NCBI RefSeq assembly: GCF_003435375.1
Contig: NZ_QWGL01000001.1
Span: forward strand, 186,001-250,000
Length of the DNA stretch: 64,000 nt
Reading direction: 5' to 3'
Source of the DNA: Clostridium sp. AM34-11AC
GTDB lineage: Bacteria > Bacillota > Clostridia > Lachnospirales > Lachnospiraceae
Below the pieces are notes generated by a model, which was not told where the DNA came from, did not search any database, and worked only from the letters and a program-made list of their open reading frames with translations. Shown here piece by piece: positions 49,658-57,982 of this stretch. The translations under genes and the position numbers were made by a program. Each line of letters opens with the position of its first letter. Position 1 is the stretch's first letter.

Positions 49658-51070
49658 TTACCTGTACCAGATCCCGTCCTCATTAACATAAAATCCATTG
49701 ATATACTGGTTTTTTGCCATTTCACCTGAATCCGGCCAAAAATAATACCAATTCCCGTCAACCTGATACCAGCCGGTAGCCATAACTCCGTCAGCATCCA
49801 GGAAATAAGTTTTCCCTTCCCGGATCAGCCAGCCGGTAAACATGGTTCCCTGAAGGCTGTTGTCAAGTGTGTTTAGGTAATACCAGGAACCATTCTGTTC
49901 CAGCCAGCCGGTATATAAGGAGCCGTCTTCCCTGAAAAAGTAATAATCCGCCCCTATGATCTTCCAGCCTCCATAAGCCATGGTTCCCTGTGTATGCCCA
50001 TTTTCCGTTAATGGCCAGAAATAATACCACTGTCCATTGATCTTTGCCCATCCGGCTGCCATTTCCCCGGTATCATACAGGTAATACCGGTCATTTGCCA
50101 TCTTCTGCCAGCCGGTGAGCATCGTGCCATTGACATCAAAATAATACCAGTATCCGTTGACCGACTGCCATGTACCCCGGCATATAGAGCCATCCGGAAA
50201 TCTGTAATTCCATATATTGCCTTTTTTTACCCAGCCTACTTTATCTGTGGTTCCGCGCTTTGCGGAAGGATTTTTTGATTGCTGTCCTTTACCATCTGAT
50301 ACATACCGGTCTGTAATGGAAAGCTCCCCGGATTCTATCCATTCGCTTTTTCCACCATATTTTTTTTTGGAATCCGTTCCCGGTACTGTGCGTACCTTAA
50401 AGGTATACTCTCCTGTTTTTGTCATATATGGATAAAAATTATACTGAGTTGCACTGGTCTGGGAGACGCTGTAAACTTTCGTTTTTCCTCTGTAAAGCTG
50501 CACTTCGTAATAACCGGATGTGTTATCCGGCTTTTCCCATTTAGCCTGTCCCAGGCTTTTTTCATTCCACCAGGCATCTTCCGGAGCAGCATAGTCTCCT
50601 TTGATCCCTTTTACCCGCAGGGTAACTACCAGTTCATCTCCATCTCGTCTGGCAGACACAAATGTGCCCCCACTGATCTTTACATCCGCTTTTTTATAGC
50701 TGGAAACAAAATAATCTTCACTGACATCTTCCGGTTCCAGGGTGACTTTCATCTGAGGCTCTTCAGCAGCTTTCAGTTCATTGGAGCTTTTATCCGTCCA
50801 TTCGGCCTCGGAAACGCTGTATTTACCTCCACTTGTATCTACTGCCACTTCTCCATCTGAAACCGTGGTCGTTTCCAGTTTTATATCCGGAAGCTTGCTG
50901 CCTACTTCCAGCTTGGATGTAACACGGATATTTACTGTTTTAATCTCTTTTGCCGCCGCAAAAGCATCTATCTTTCCCCATTGGAACAGCAAGACTCCCG
51001 AAAGAAGGAGCAGAAGCATTTCCCGTCCGTGTCTGGATCTTCTGTCAGGTATTTTCGACTTTTTCTTCAT
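49658..51070 (-). CDS. Secreted cell-wall-binding repeat protein, operon copy 1
   Basis: About 470 aa from ATG 51070, which has GGAGG nine bases upstream; an in-frame start at 51097 lacks an RBS. Basic N-terminus then a hydrophobic signal (EMLLLLLSGVLLFQW, ends IDAFAA). Beta-rich domain (about 35-265) with fibronectin-like strands (GYYEVQLYRGKTKVYSV), then about nine WYYF/YYL-type wall-binding repeats, each longer and more varied than in the downstream paralogue. Overlaps the FlhB-like gene by 26 bp. Confidence 0.87.
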   Translation of the reverse strand: MKKKSKIPDRRSRHGREMLLLLLSGVLLFQWGKIDAFAAAKEIKTVNIRVTSKLEVGSKLPDIKLETTTVSDGEVAVDTSGGKYSVSEAEWTDKSSNELKAAEEPQMKVTLEPEDVSEDYFVSSYKKADVKISGGTFVSARRDGDELVVTLRVKGIKGDYAAPEDAWWNEKSLGQAKWEKPDNTSGYYEVQLYRGKTKVYSVSQTSATQYNFYPYMTKTGEYTFKVRTVPGTDSKKKYGGKSEWIESGELSITDRYVSDGKGQQSKNPSAKRGTTDKVGWVKKGNIWNYRFPDGSICRGTWQSVNGYWYYFDVNGTMLTGWQKMANDRYYLYDTGEMAAGWAKINGQWYYFWPLTENGHTQGTMAYGGWKIIGADYYFFREDGSLYTGWLEQNGSWYYLNTLDNSLQGTMFTGWLIREGKTYFLDADGVMATGWYQVDGNWYYFWPDSGEMAKNQYINGFYVNEDGIWYR

Positions 51071-51356
51071 TTTCTTTTTCCTCCGGTGATGGCACATATC
51101 CTAAAAAGTAAATATAGATCTCTATGATCGCCTGATATAATTCTTCCGGCACAGCCGCTCCCAGCTGTAATCTGCTTAAAAGAGTCGCAAGAGAATCATC
51201 CTCATAAACCGGAACCCCTGACTTTCTGGCTGCTTCCGTGATCTTTTCTGCCATATATCCCATTCCGGAAGCAACGATTACCGGGGCAGTGTCCTTTTCC
51301 GGCGAATATTGAAGCGCAACTGCCTTTTGCTCTAATAACCGCTCAAACGCTGACAT
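51045..51356 (-). CDS. FlhB-like protein (FlhB C-terminal domain only)
   Basis: About 103 aa from ATG 51356 (overlapping the FliK-like stop). It matches the cytoplasmic C-terminal part of FlhB: AVALQYSPEKDTAPVIVASGMGYMAEKITEAARKSGVPVYEDDSLATLL...VPEELYQAIIEIYIYFL. The autocleavage NPTH is replaced (ALQYSPEKD, no NPTH) and the membrane part is absent, as in the small FlhX/FhlB-type proteins. It may take part in hook-length or export-specificity switching with the FliK-like protein encoded just upstream. Confidence 0.88.
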   Translation of the reverse strand: MSAFERLLEQKAVALQYSPEKDTAPVIVASGMGYMAEKITEAARKSGVPVYEDDSLATLLSRLQLGAAVPEELYQAIIEIYIYFLGYVPSPEEKENEEKVENT

Positions 51357-52764
51357 TAATACCATTCTCCTTTTTTCTTATCTTTGGAAAAACATCCAGC
51401 AGACGGTAATGAGCTTTCCGTTCCTGCACCTGCATCATTTTCACGCGCATCCCGTTTCTGGTACATATTTCCTGAAGCTTTGCCTGTATCTCTCCGGCTC
51501 CGGCAGAAAGATTTTTAGGAACTCCCAGCTCCATGGATATTTTATGATCCTGGAGATCTGCCAGAAGCTGGAAATCTCCCAATCCCCTGATCTCAAAGTC
51601 CACCAGAAGGCGTATTTTCCTGCCTCCATCTTTTTCTTCTTCTTTTTTCTCCGCGTCCGGATCGATCCAAAATTCAGATACTGCCTCTTTTCCCTGATAT
51701 TGAAAAGGAAGGACAAAATGATTCACAGACATATATACGCTTTCGTTTACCAGCATCCCTCGCATCAGCTGATAAAAATCCTGTACATGTTCCAGCCCGG
51801 CTTCTCCTTTGGCCCCTCTTTCCACAAGTGAGCCAAAAATATCTCCATAAATATTTCCTTTTTTTCCTTTTGAACCGGTAAGTACAGCATACAGTTCTTC
51901 AGGCTCTGTTTCAAAAAAACGTTTAAAATCCCTATTAGCTGCCATTTGTTCAAAAAGGCTTCTGAGAAGGGTGCTGCTTCCGTTTTCATAACGTGCCCCA
52001 TAAAGGATCAGCTGGATCACGCTGCTTCTTACATTGCCATAATCATGGGTACGGGAAATATATCTTGAAAGAAAGGGGACCAGCTTCTGAAACAGAACCT
52101 GGGAATTTTCCTTTGTTTCCCCATTTTCTGCCTTCCAGTCCAGCTGATCCAGAATTGATGCGTATTCCTGTCTTGCAGAGGTGTAAAGCATTCCTTTTAT
52201 TTCATCTGTCAGTTCCTGCATCTGTTCTAAAAGATGCTCACCGCTGGAATAATTGTTGAATACCTGAAGGAATTTGAGGGCTGTTTCCTGCAGGCCTCTG
52301 TTTCCTTCCTGCTGCAAAAGAGTTCTCAGGTTTTCAAAGAAAGTACCGGAAAATTTAGTCTGTCCCTGCATTTTTAAAAAATCCAGCAGCTGGCCAGAAT
52401 CTTCAAAACTGGCAGAATCCAGCAGCTGCTGCACCATTTTACCCAGACCTTCATCACCTTTAGCGATAAAGGCTCCATCCCGGAACAGGATCCGGCTCAG
52501 GGAATCCTTTATTTCATTTTCCTGCCCCAGCTTCTGAAGAAAGTCAGTATAATTTCCATTATAATTGCGAACGCTGAAGCCACTTTCATTTTCCTGGTCA
52601 CCAGCGGTACCGCTTTTCTGTCCATCTGCCCGCACTACACGAGATGGGTCAGAAGGATTCTGGATCTGGGAACTGTTCAGGGCGCTTTGCTGCTCCTGGC
52701 CTGTATGGACATTTCTATTATCTATATATGTAGAAGGATCTGTTACCTGTAATATATTAGACAT
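51343..52764 (-). CDS. FliK-like protein of flagellar operon
   Basis: 473 aa. Low-complexity Gln/Ser/Asn N-terminus (1-75), helical middle (80-330), then a FliK C-terminal-like domain: ILLVDFEIRGLGDFQLLADLQ-type strands (IRLLVDFEIRGLGDF, about 385-400), HKISMELGVPKNL, ending in KAHYRLLDVFPK. The fused arrangement of a FliK-like gene with a small FlhB-like gene is common in Clostridia, supporting a hook-length or export role. First gene of a five-gene unit (FliK-like, FlhB-like, two wall-binding proteins, SLT). Confidence 0.65.
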   Translation of the reverse strand: MSNILQVTDPSTYIDNRNVHTGQEQQSALNSSQIQNPSDPSRVVRADGQKSGTAGDQENESGFSVRNYNGNYTDFLQKLGQENEIKDSLSRILFRDGAFIAKGDEGLGKMVQQLLDSASFEDSGQLLDFLKMQGQTKFSGTFFENLRTLLQQEGNRGLQETALKFLQVFNNYSSGEHLLEQMQELTDEIKGMLYTSARQEYASILDQLDWKAENGETKENSQVLFQKLVPFLSRYISRTHDYGNVRSSVIQLILYGARYENGSSTLLRSLFEQMAANRDFKRFFETEPEELYAVLTGSKGKKGNIYGDIFGSLVERGAKGEAGLEHVQDFYQLMRGMLVNESVYMSVNHFVLPFQYQGKEAVSEFWIDPDAEKKEEEKDGGRKIRLLVDFEIRGLGDFQLLADLQDHKISMELGVPKNLSAGAGEIQAKLQEICTRNGMRVKMMQVQERKAHYRLLDVFPKIRKKENGINVSV

Positions 52765-52866
52765 GTTTTATCCCTTTTCTTTTTGATTCTATATATTATG
52801 ATGTTGGGGTCAAAAGATTTTGACCCCTCTGATACCGAATTACCTGCATGCTTCCATATGTATATT

Positions 52867-52894
52867 TAATCGGCGTTTTCCCGTTTTTTATAAT
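52867..52894 (-). promoter_or_regulatory. Sigma-28-like promoter of FliK-like operon
   Basis: ATTATAAA (52887-52894), 12 bp, GCCGATTA (52867-52874), minus strand, about 100 bp before the start. Divergent from the flgM promoter candidate. Confidence 0.6.
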
Positions 52895-52904
52895 TATTAT
52901 TTTT

Positions 52905-52932
52905 CTTATATTTTCAAGAAAAAAGGCGATAA
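52905..52932 (+). promoter_or_regulatory. Sigma-28-like promoter of flgM operon
   Basis: CTTATATT (52905-52912), 12 bp, GGCGATAA (52925-52932), plus strand, about 90 bp before flgM. One mismatch in the -10. Autoregulation of the anti-sigma gene by sigma-28 is usual. Confidence 0.5.
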
Positions 52933-53021
52933 TTTACATAGATATAGATTCAGTAAGCATGTGAAAATCACAGGATACTTTTGTGGTCCTGCCGTTTTAT
53001 TTTAAGGTGAGGAGTAATTGT

Positions 53022-53333
53022 ATGAAAATTCAAAATTTTATCCAGGAGCAAATACACATGGAACATGTATCAATGAGACAAAGCAATATTGCTTTGTCTG
53101 ATAATATTTCTGCAAAACCGGCTGATCTTGACCGAGCCAGTTTTGAATACACCGAAGGTATTTCGGCTGATGAAACACTTTTCGCACGCTCTCTGGCCCA
53201 CAGCATTACAGAAGATGTCTGCCGCGAGAAAGGCGTTTCCGTTGAAAAGGTTGCCCAACTGAAAAAACAGGTTGAGGAAGGAACCTACGAACCGGATCCC
53301 ATGGCCATTGCAAGGGCCATGTATAATCTATGA
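53022..53333 (+). CDS. flgM: Anti-sigma-28 factor FlgM
   Basis: 103 aa from ATG 53022 (GGTGAGGAG upstream; an earlier in-frame start has none). The C-terminal half carries the FlgM signature VEKVAQLKKQVEEGTYEPDPMAIARAMY; the N-terminal half is variable as expected for a partly disordered protein. Holds sigma-28 inactive until hook completion, then is secreted. The stop overlaps the FlgN-like start by four bases. Confidence 0.88.
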   Translation: MKIQNFIQEQIHMEHVSMRQSNIALSDNISAKPADLDRASFEYTEGISADETLFARSLAHSITEDVCREKGVSVEKVAQLKKQVEEGTYEPDPMAIARAMYNL

Positions 53334-53758
53334 GGGCGCCTGAAAGCCTGATCCCGGTATTAGAACAGCTGTGTACTGTATTAGAACAGCTATGCCGGGT
53401 TGAGGCTGATAAACTAACCGTTGTTTCAGCTGATCATCCTGACCAGCTGGAATCTCTTTTAAATGATGAAAACATGCTTTTACTGCAGCTGCGCGGACTA
53501 GATAAAAAACGAAGTGATCTTCTTCGCAGGTCGGGTCTTGAGGGGCTTACTTTCCGCCAGATTTTGATGCAGGAGGACAGCGAGGAGGCTGTGGCACTTC
53601 TCTCTCCGATCTTGGAACGGTTATCCATCCAGGCTGAAAAGCTGAAAAAAGTAAAAGGTGGCACAGACCGTCTGATCCGGATCCGCATGAAGCAGTTAGA
53701 ACAGCGCCTTGCCGGTGCGAAGCAGAGCGATCCTCATGTTTATGACAAATATGTCTGA
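53330..53758 (+). CDS. flgN: FlgN-like flagellar chaperone
   Basis: 142 aa, mostly alpha-helical: LIPVLEQLCTVLEQLCRVEADKLTVV, then LDKKRSDLLRR and a helical C-terminus. Small size, position between flgM and flgK, and heptad pattern match FlgN chaperones for the hook-filament junction proteins. Sequence identity in the family is low, so the call rests partly on gene order. Confidence 0.8.
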   Translation: MRAPESLIPVLEQLCTVLEQLCRVEADKLTVVSADHPDQLESLLNDENMLLLQLRGLDKKRSDLLRRSGLEGLTFRQILMQEDSEEAVALLSPILERLSIQAEKLKKVKGGTDRLIRIRMKQLEQRLAGAKQSDPHVYDKYV

Positions 53759-53809
53759 TAAAACTGTGGGGACTGCAGGATATTTATATTTCGGAGGTAA
53801 TAATACTTT

Positions 53810-55483
53810 ATGGTAAGAGCAACTTTTTCCGGTTTTAATACCGCTCTGTCCGCTCTCCAGGCCAACCAGAAACGTCTGGATATTACAGGACAGAATTTGT
53901 CAAATATGAATACTGCCGGATATACCAGGCAGCAGTTAGAGGCATCCAGCCTTAATTATACGAATCCTGTTTCCCATTATTCTAATGGGAATGAAACTGC
54001 AGTGGGCTTTGGGGTAAGTATGGACCGGGTCTCACAGATCAGAGATCCTTATCTGGATATCCAATACCGCAGCCAGTCTGCTGACTGCAGCTATACCAAT
54101 CGTTTACAGACTGCCCTTAATTCCCTGTCAAAGGTACTGGACGAAACAACCATTTCCGGCATCCGTCAGGCATTTGATGATGTCCAGTCTACCCTTACAA
54201 GCATGCAGGATCCTGCAAAGGTATCCGATCCCATCTATGAAAGTGAGCTGCGAACTAAAATGCAGTCTGTATGTAATCTTTTTAACCAGGCATCCAGACA
54301 GATCACACAGGCCGAACAGAATGAATTTCAAAGGCTCACAGGGGAAGGCAGCAGTGAACAGGGCGATGTGCAGAAGATCAATGACATCCTCCGCCAGATC
54401 GGCGACCTGAACGTGCAGATCAAACGTAACCAGGTTGCCGGTCATCCTTCTCTGGAACTCCAGGATGAACGAAATCTTCTTCTGGATGAGCTTTCCGGTT
54501 ATATTCCTGTTGAAACCAGATATTACAAGGATGATGCCCATTCCGGGAATAACGCCTATGACTATGATGCAAATGGTGCTGTAATAGGCAAGAAGGATTG
54601 GCCTGATGACCTGGAAGTGAGCATGAATTATATTGATGCCCAGGGAAAGAGCCAGAAGCTGATCCTGGTAAATGGATCTGACCTTGGTGCTGACGGTCTC
54701 ACAAAAAACTACGGTCAGTTAAGTGTGTTAAAAGGCGATCACCAGACAGCTGCTTCTATTTCTGATCCTGCAAACATTTCCATCAAGTTTGAAAAAGCCC
54801 CCAGCTATAAAGGGAATGGACAGGCAGCTGCAGATGTATACGCAGAGTTAAAAGGGATCCATTTTGAAGGCGGCTCTCTTCAGGCAAGCCTGGATATGCT
54901 CCAGAAAACAGGTACCGGCAATGTGATAAATGGATCTACTGCTGTGGATGATGTCCGTGGATACCAGTATTACTCAGGAAAACTGGATCAGTTAGCTTCC
55001 ACTTTCGCAAAATCCATGAATGACATCAACAATGGCAAAAACCACACGGATCAGAATCTTTTATCTAATTCCACCGATGACTCAACAACTGGTATAACAG
55101 CCGGAAATATCGGTATCAGCAAAGGCTGGACCAGTGGAACGATCCATATTTCTACAGACGGCACCAACCGCACAGATACAATCCTTGATATGATCGCAGC
55201 TATGAAGGATACCAAGAAATTGAACGGGAAAACATTTGCTGATTATATGAATAACCTTTCCACCCAGCTGGCATCTGATTCCAGCTCCAACCAGACCGCA
55301 TTAAAGACGGGCACAACTGTTTTAAACAGTATCCAGGACTCCAGAGACTCTCTTTCCGGTGTCAGCCTGGATGAAGAAGCAACCAATATGATGGCCTACG
55401 TTTCAGCCTATAATGCTGCTTCCCGTCTGATGACTGCCCTTGATGAAGTGTTGAATACCCTGATCAGTAATACTGGTGCATAA
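53810..55483 (+). CDS. flgK: Flagellar hook-associated protein 1 FlgK
   Basis: 557 aa. N-terminal FSGFNTALSALQANQKRLDITGQNLSNMNTAGYTRQQ (flagellar rod/hook signature), a central variable region, and C-terminal SLDEEATNMMAYVSAYNAASRLMTALDEVLNTL. Forms the first ring of the hook-filament junction outside the cell. RBS GGAGGTAA. Continues the flgM-flgN operon. Confidence 0.96.
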   Translation: MVRATFSGFNTALSALQANQKRLDITGQNLSNMNTAGYTRQQLEASSLNYTNPVSHYSNGNETAVGFGVSMDRVSQIRDPYLDIQYRSQSADCSYTNRLQTALNSLSKVLDETTISGIRQAFDDVQSTLTSMQDPAKVSDPIYESELRTKMQSVCNLFNQASRQITQAEQNEFQRLTGEGSSEQGDVQKINDILRQIGDLNVQIKRNQVAGHPSLELQDERNLLLDELSGYIPVETRYYKDDAHSGNNAYDYDANGAVIGKKDWPDDLEVSMNYIDAQGKSQKLILVNGSDLGADGLTKNYGQLSVLKGDHQTAASISDPANISIKFEKAPSYKGNGQAAADVYAELKGIHFEGGSLQASLDMLQKTGTGNVINGSTAVDDVRGYQYYSGKLDQLASTFAKSMNDINNGKNHTDQNLLSNSTDDSTTGITAGNIGISKGWTSGTIHISTDGTNRTDTILDMIAAMKDTKKLNGKTFADYMNNLSTQLASDSSSNQTALKTGTTVLNSIQDSRDSLSGVSLDEEATNMMAYVSAYNAASRLMTALDEVLNTLISNTGA

Positions 55484-55505
55484 ATATAAGGAGGATTAAT
55501 AAATT

Positions 55506-56627
55506 ATGAGAGTTGTACGTTCATCTGTTTACCGCAGGTATACTTCTTCTTTAAATGATCTTCAAAGCAATCTGAACAAAAGCATGAACAAGGTTTCTAC
55601 CGGCGCTGCTTATGAAACAGCTGCTGATAATCCTCTTGCTTATTATCAGGGAAAGAAAATGGATCATTTATATCAGGATGCAAAGAGTAAAAGTTCTATT
55701 TTAGGTGATATTAAAAACCGTCTGTACCAGCAGGAGCAGGGCGCAAGGGATATCCAGAAAACTTTAAGCAACAGCAAGACTTCCATGCAGTATGTGCTGG
55801 ATTCCTCCCACAACAGTTCAAAGACCTCTGTCCAGACAAAAAGAGATGCTCTTCTTCAGGATGTGCAGAGCATGGTCAGCAATCTGAACAGCCAGTATCA
55901 GGATTTTTATATTTACGGCGGAAATGATATTACAACAGCTCCGTTTTCTTTAAGCGGAGATGGAAAAACCCTTACTTATACCCATAAGTATTCAGACGGT
56001 ACCACAAAGACGGTCAATATGACCATGGCTTATGATAAGGGCAAAAATACTTACAGCTATCATTTAAGTGATGATGACCTGAACAGCCTTCTTACAGCCA
56101 TGAGAGAACAGGGGCGGGTAGATATCGGCTATGGCGATATTTCCAACCGTCAGTCTCTTTTAGATACCTATACCGGAGGACTGAATATGCTTACAGGGCT
56201 TACCTCGGATTCTTTAAATGCCATGTCTGATGATGATGCAAAGAAGGCGATCAAAGCTGCCCTGGAAACCACTCCTGTGGCACTTCTCAGCCGTTCGGTT
56301 ATGGCCTGTGATAATTATATCAATGATACTACGACCGTTGATCAATTTACAGATACTATGGGCAGTGTACTTAAAGATGCAGCTAATACAGAGCATACCA
56401 TCAGCACCGTTTACAGCGACCTTGGCAATAAATATTCCCTGGTAGAAACTACAAAAACCCGTCTTGATACTTTAAGTGACAACCTGACAGAGGAATACAA
56501 AGACATTCTCGGAGCTGATCCTTATGAAGCCATCACAGAAATGTACTCTTACCAGTACTCCTATTCTGCTGCTTTAAAAATGGGGTCAAACCTGATGCAG
56601 TCATCTCTTTTTGATTTTATAAAATGA
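55506..56627 (+). CDS. flgL: Flagellar hook-associated protein 3 FlgL
   Basis: 373 aa, flagellin-like N-terminus (RVVRSSVYRRYTSSLNDLQSNLNKSMNKVSTG) and C-terminal coiled coil (VETTKTRLDTLSDNLTEEYKDILGADPYEAITEMYSYQYSYSAAL). Second junction ring between FlgK and filament. 22 bp after flgK with AAGGAGG. Confidence 0.95.
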   Translation: MRVVRSSVYRRYTSSLNDLQSNLNKSMNKVSTGAAYETAADNPLAYYQGKKMDHLYQDAKSKSSILGDIKNRLYQQEQGARDIQKTLSNSKTSMQYVLDSSHNSSKTSVQTKRDALLQDVQSMVSNLNSQYQDFYIYGGNDITTAPFSLSGDGKTLTYTHKYSDGTTKTVNMTMAYDKGKNTYSYHLSDDDLNSLLTAMREQGRVDIGYGDISNRQSLLDTYTGGLNMLTGLTSDSLNAMSDDDAKKAIKAALETTPVALLSRSVMACDNYINDTTTVDQFTDTMGSVLKDAANTEHTISTVYSDLGNKYSLVETTKTRLDTLSDNLTEEYKDILGADPYEAITEMYSYQYSYSAALKMGSNLMQSSLFDFIK

Positions 56628-56700
56628 TACCGGTACATTGTTTACAAAAAACAAGCAAAAAATAACTTTCTATTTTCAGGTCAGAAGAAGGTGAAAATGT

Positions 56701-57192
56701 ATGAAACCTGTGATTGAAGCAAATTTTAAACCTTTTGAATCTGTCCATTTCCGTCAAAATGCCAGTCTGGTTTCAAAGGACCAGCTGGCAGCAAGACAGC
56801 ATCAGGCGATTTCCCAATACCGCCTGAAAGTACGTCAGGCTCAAAATTACGGGATCAGTTCTCCGGAAAGCATGACCTGTATCCAGGATATCAGACAAGC
56901 TTTTGATCTCCGGGATACTGTCCAAAGAGTACATGGCACAGCAAACGTCTCTGGATCAGGAAACAGCTTTTGTGATCCATTTTCTGGCAGCCCTGACAAT
57001 AATGGGCTGTATACCCTTCAGAGAGGTGAATTTGAATTTCGTGTGGCATCTGGCAATCTGGAATACGTACCAGCCCTGGAAATGACCATCATAACCTCTT
57101 ATCCAAAAGTAGAGTTTGTGTATACCGGCACCCCCAATTATGTTCCACCAAAAAAAGAGCCGGATTCCCCTGCTCTTAATGTTACCATATAA
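56701..57192 (+). CDS. Hypothetical protein between flgL and fliW
   Basis: 163 aa; I do not recognise it. It has no signal peptide or membrane segment. N-terminal half is Gln/Arg-rich helix (DQLAARQHQAISQYRLKVRQAQNYG), the middle is Gly/Ser/Asn rich, and the C-terminal third is beta-like (FEFRVASGNLEYVPALEMTIITSYPKVEFVYTG) with a Pro-rich end. RBS AGAAGGTG. Several Firmicutes have a DUF6470 protein at this exact position; similarity to it is not evident by eye. A filament or junction accessory role is inferred from position only. Confidence 0.6.
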   Translation: MKPVIEANFKPFESVHFRQNASLVSKDQLAARQHQAISQYRLKVRQAQNYGISSPESMTCIQDIRQAFDLRDTVQRVHGTANVSGSGNSFCDPFSGSPDNNGLYTLQRGEFEFRVASGNLEYVPALEMTIITSYPKVEFVYTGTPNYVPPKKEPDSPALNVTI

Positions 57193-57220
57193 AAACTGAC
57201 CCCCGGAGGCTTATGCAATC

Positions 57221-57694
57221 ATGAAGATTGATACAAAATATTACGGCGAAATTGATTATACAAAAGATGAACTGGTTGTATTTCCAGATGGTTTATTTGG
57301 TTTTTCCCAGTACCATGACTATCTTCCCCTCTCTATGGAGGAAGATGACAGTTCCCTGCTGATATTGCAGTCTGTAGACGAACCTTATGTAGCCTTTTTT
57401 CTCATCGATGCAGCAGCACTCTTTCCTTCTTATTCACCGGTTCTTCTACCGGAAGAATTATCCTTTCTGGAAGTAAATTCCAGTGATGAATTATCCTATT
57501 ATGTCATATGTGCTGTAAAGAAGGATTATCTGGATGGAACCGTCAACTTGAAATGTCCTCTTGCCATTAATCCGGATACCCGCAAAGGGATCCAGGTGAT
57601 CTTATCCAACGCTGACTATGATTACCGCCATACCTTACGTTCTCTTCTTAGTAAAGAGATAAAGGAACAGGACACTAAAAAAGGAGATAAATAG
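57221..57694 (+). CDS. fliW: Flagellar assembly factor FliW
   Basis: 157 aa. Family motifs GEIDYTKDELVVFPDGLFGFSQYHDYLPL (N-terminus), EPYVAFFLIDAAALFPSY, and VNLKCPLAINPDTRKGIQVILSNADYDYRHTL (C-terminus). FliW binds CsrA and flagellin alternately, releasing flagellin mRNA from repression when flagellin is secreted. Directly followed, two bases later, by csrA, as in Bacillus. Confidence 0.96.
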   Translation: MKIDTKYYGEIDYTKDELVVFPDGLFGFSQYHDYLPLSMEEDDSSLLILQSVDEPYVAFFLIDAAALFPSYSPVLLPEELSFLEVNSSDELSYYVICAVKKDYLDGTVNLKCPLAINPDTRKGIQVILSNADYDYRHTLRSLLSKEIKEQDTKKGDK

Positions 57695-57696
57695 CC

Positions 57697-57933
57697 ATGC
57701 TGATACTGAAACGTAAAAAAAATGACAGTATCCTGATCGGGAATGACATACGCATCACTGTACTTGACTGCGACAATGGATCTGTCAGCCTGGCTATAAA
57801 TGCCCCGAAGCATATTTCTATTTTGCGGGAAGAATTGACAGAAGCAGAACGCAGCAACCTGGATGCCTTATTACCTGATACAGATTCACTGCGCTCTATT
57901 GAAAAAGGACTGAATTCTTATATGAAGAAATAG
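57697..57933 (+). CDS. csrA: Translational regulator CsrA
   Basis: 78 aa. MLILKRKKNDSILIGNDIRITVLDCDNGSVSLAINAPKHISILREEL has all core CsrA features (N-terminal LILxRK and APKxIxILREE). RNA-binding dimer that blocks ribosome access at GGA motifs, with flagellin mRNA the likely main target. Terminal gene of the flgM-csrA unit. Confidence 0.96.
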   Translation: MLILKRKKNDSILIGNDIRITVLDCDNGSVSLAINAPKHISILREELTEAERSNLDALLPDTDSLRSIEKGLNSYMKK

Positions 57934-57982
57934 ACCATAAGCTTAATGACCCGCAAACGGGTGAATACTGATAAAATGACTC

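Noticed and set aside
57934..57982. ACCCG-CAAA-CGGGT hairpin between csrA and the convergent nucleotidyltransferase gene as a bidirectional terminator
   Set aside because: Only a 5-bp stem and no U-tract on either strand.
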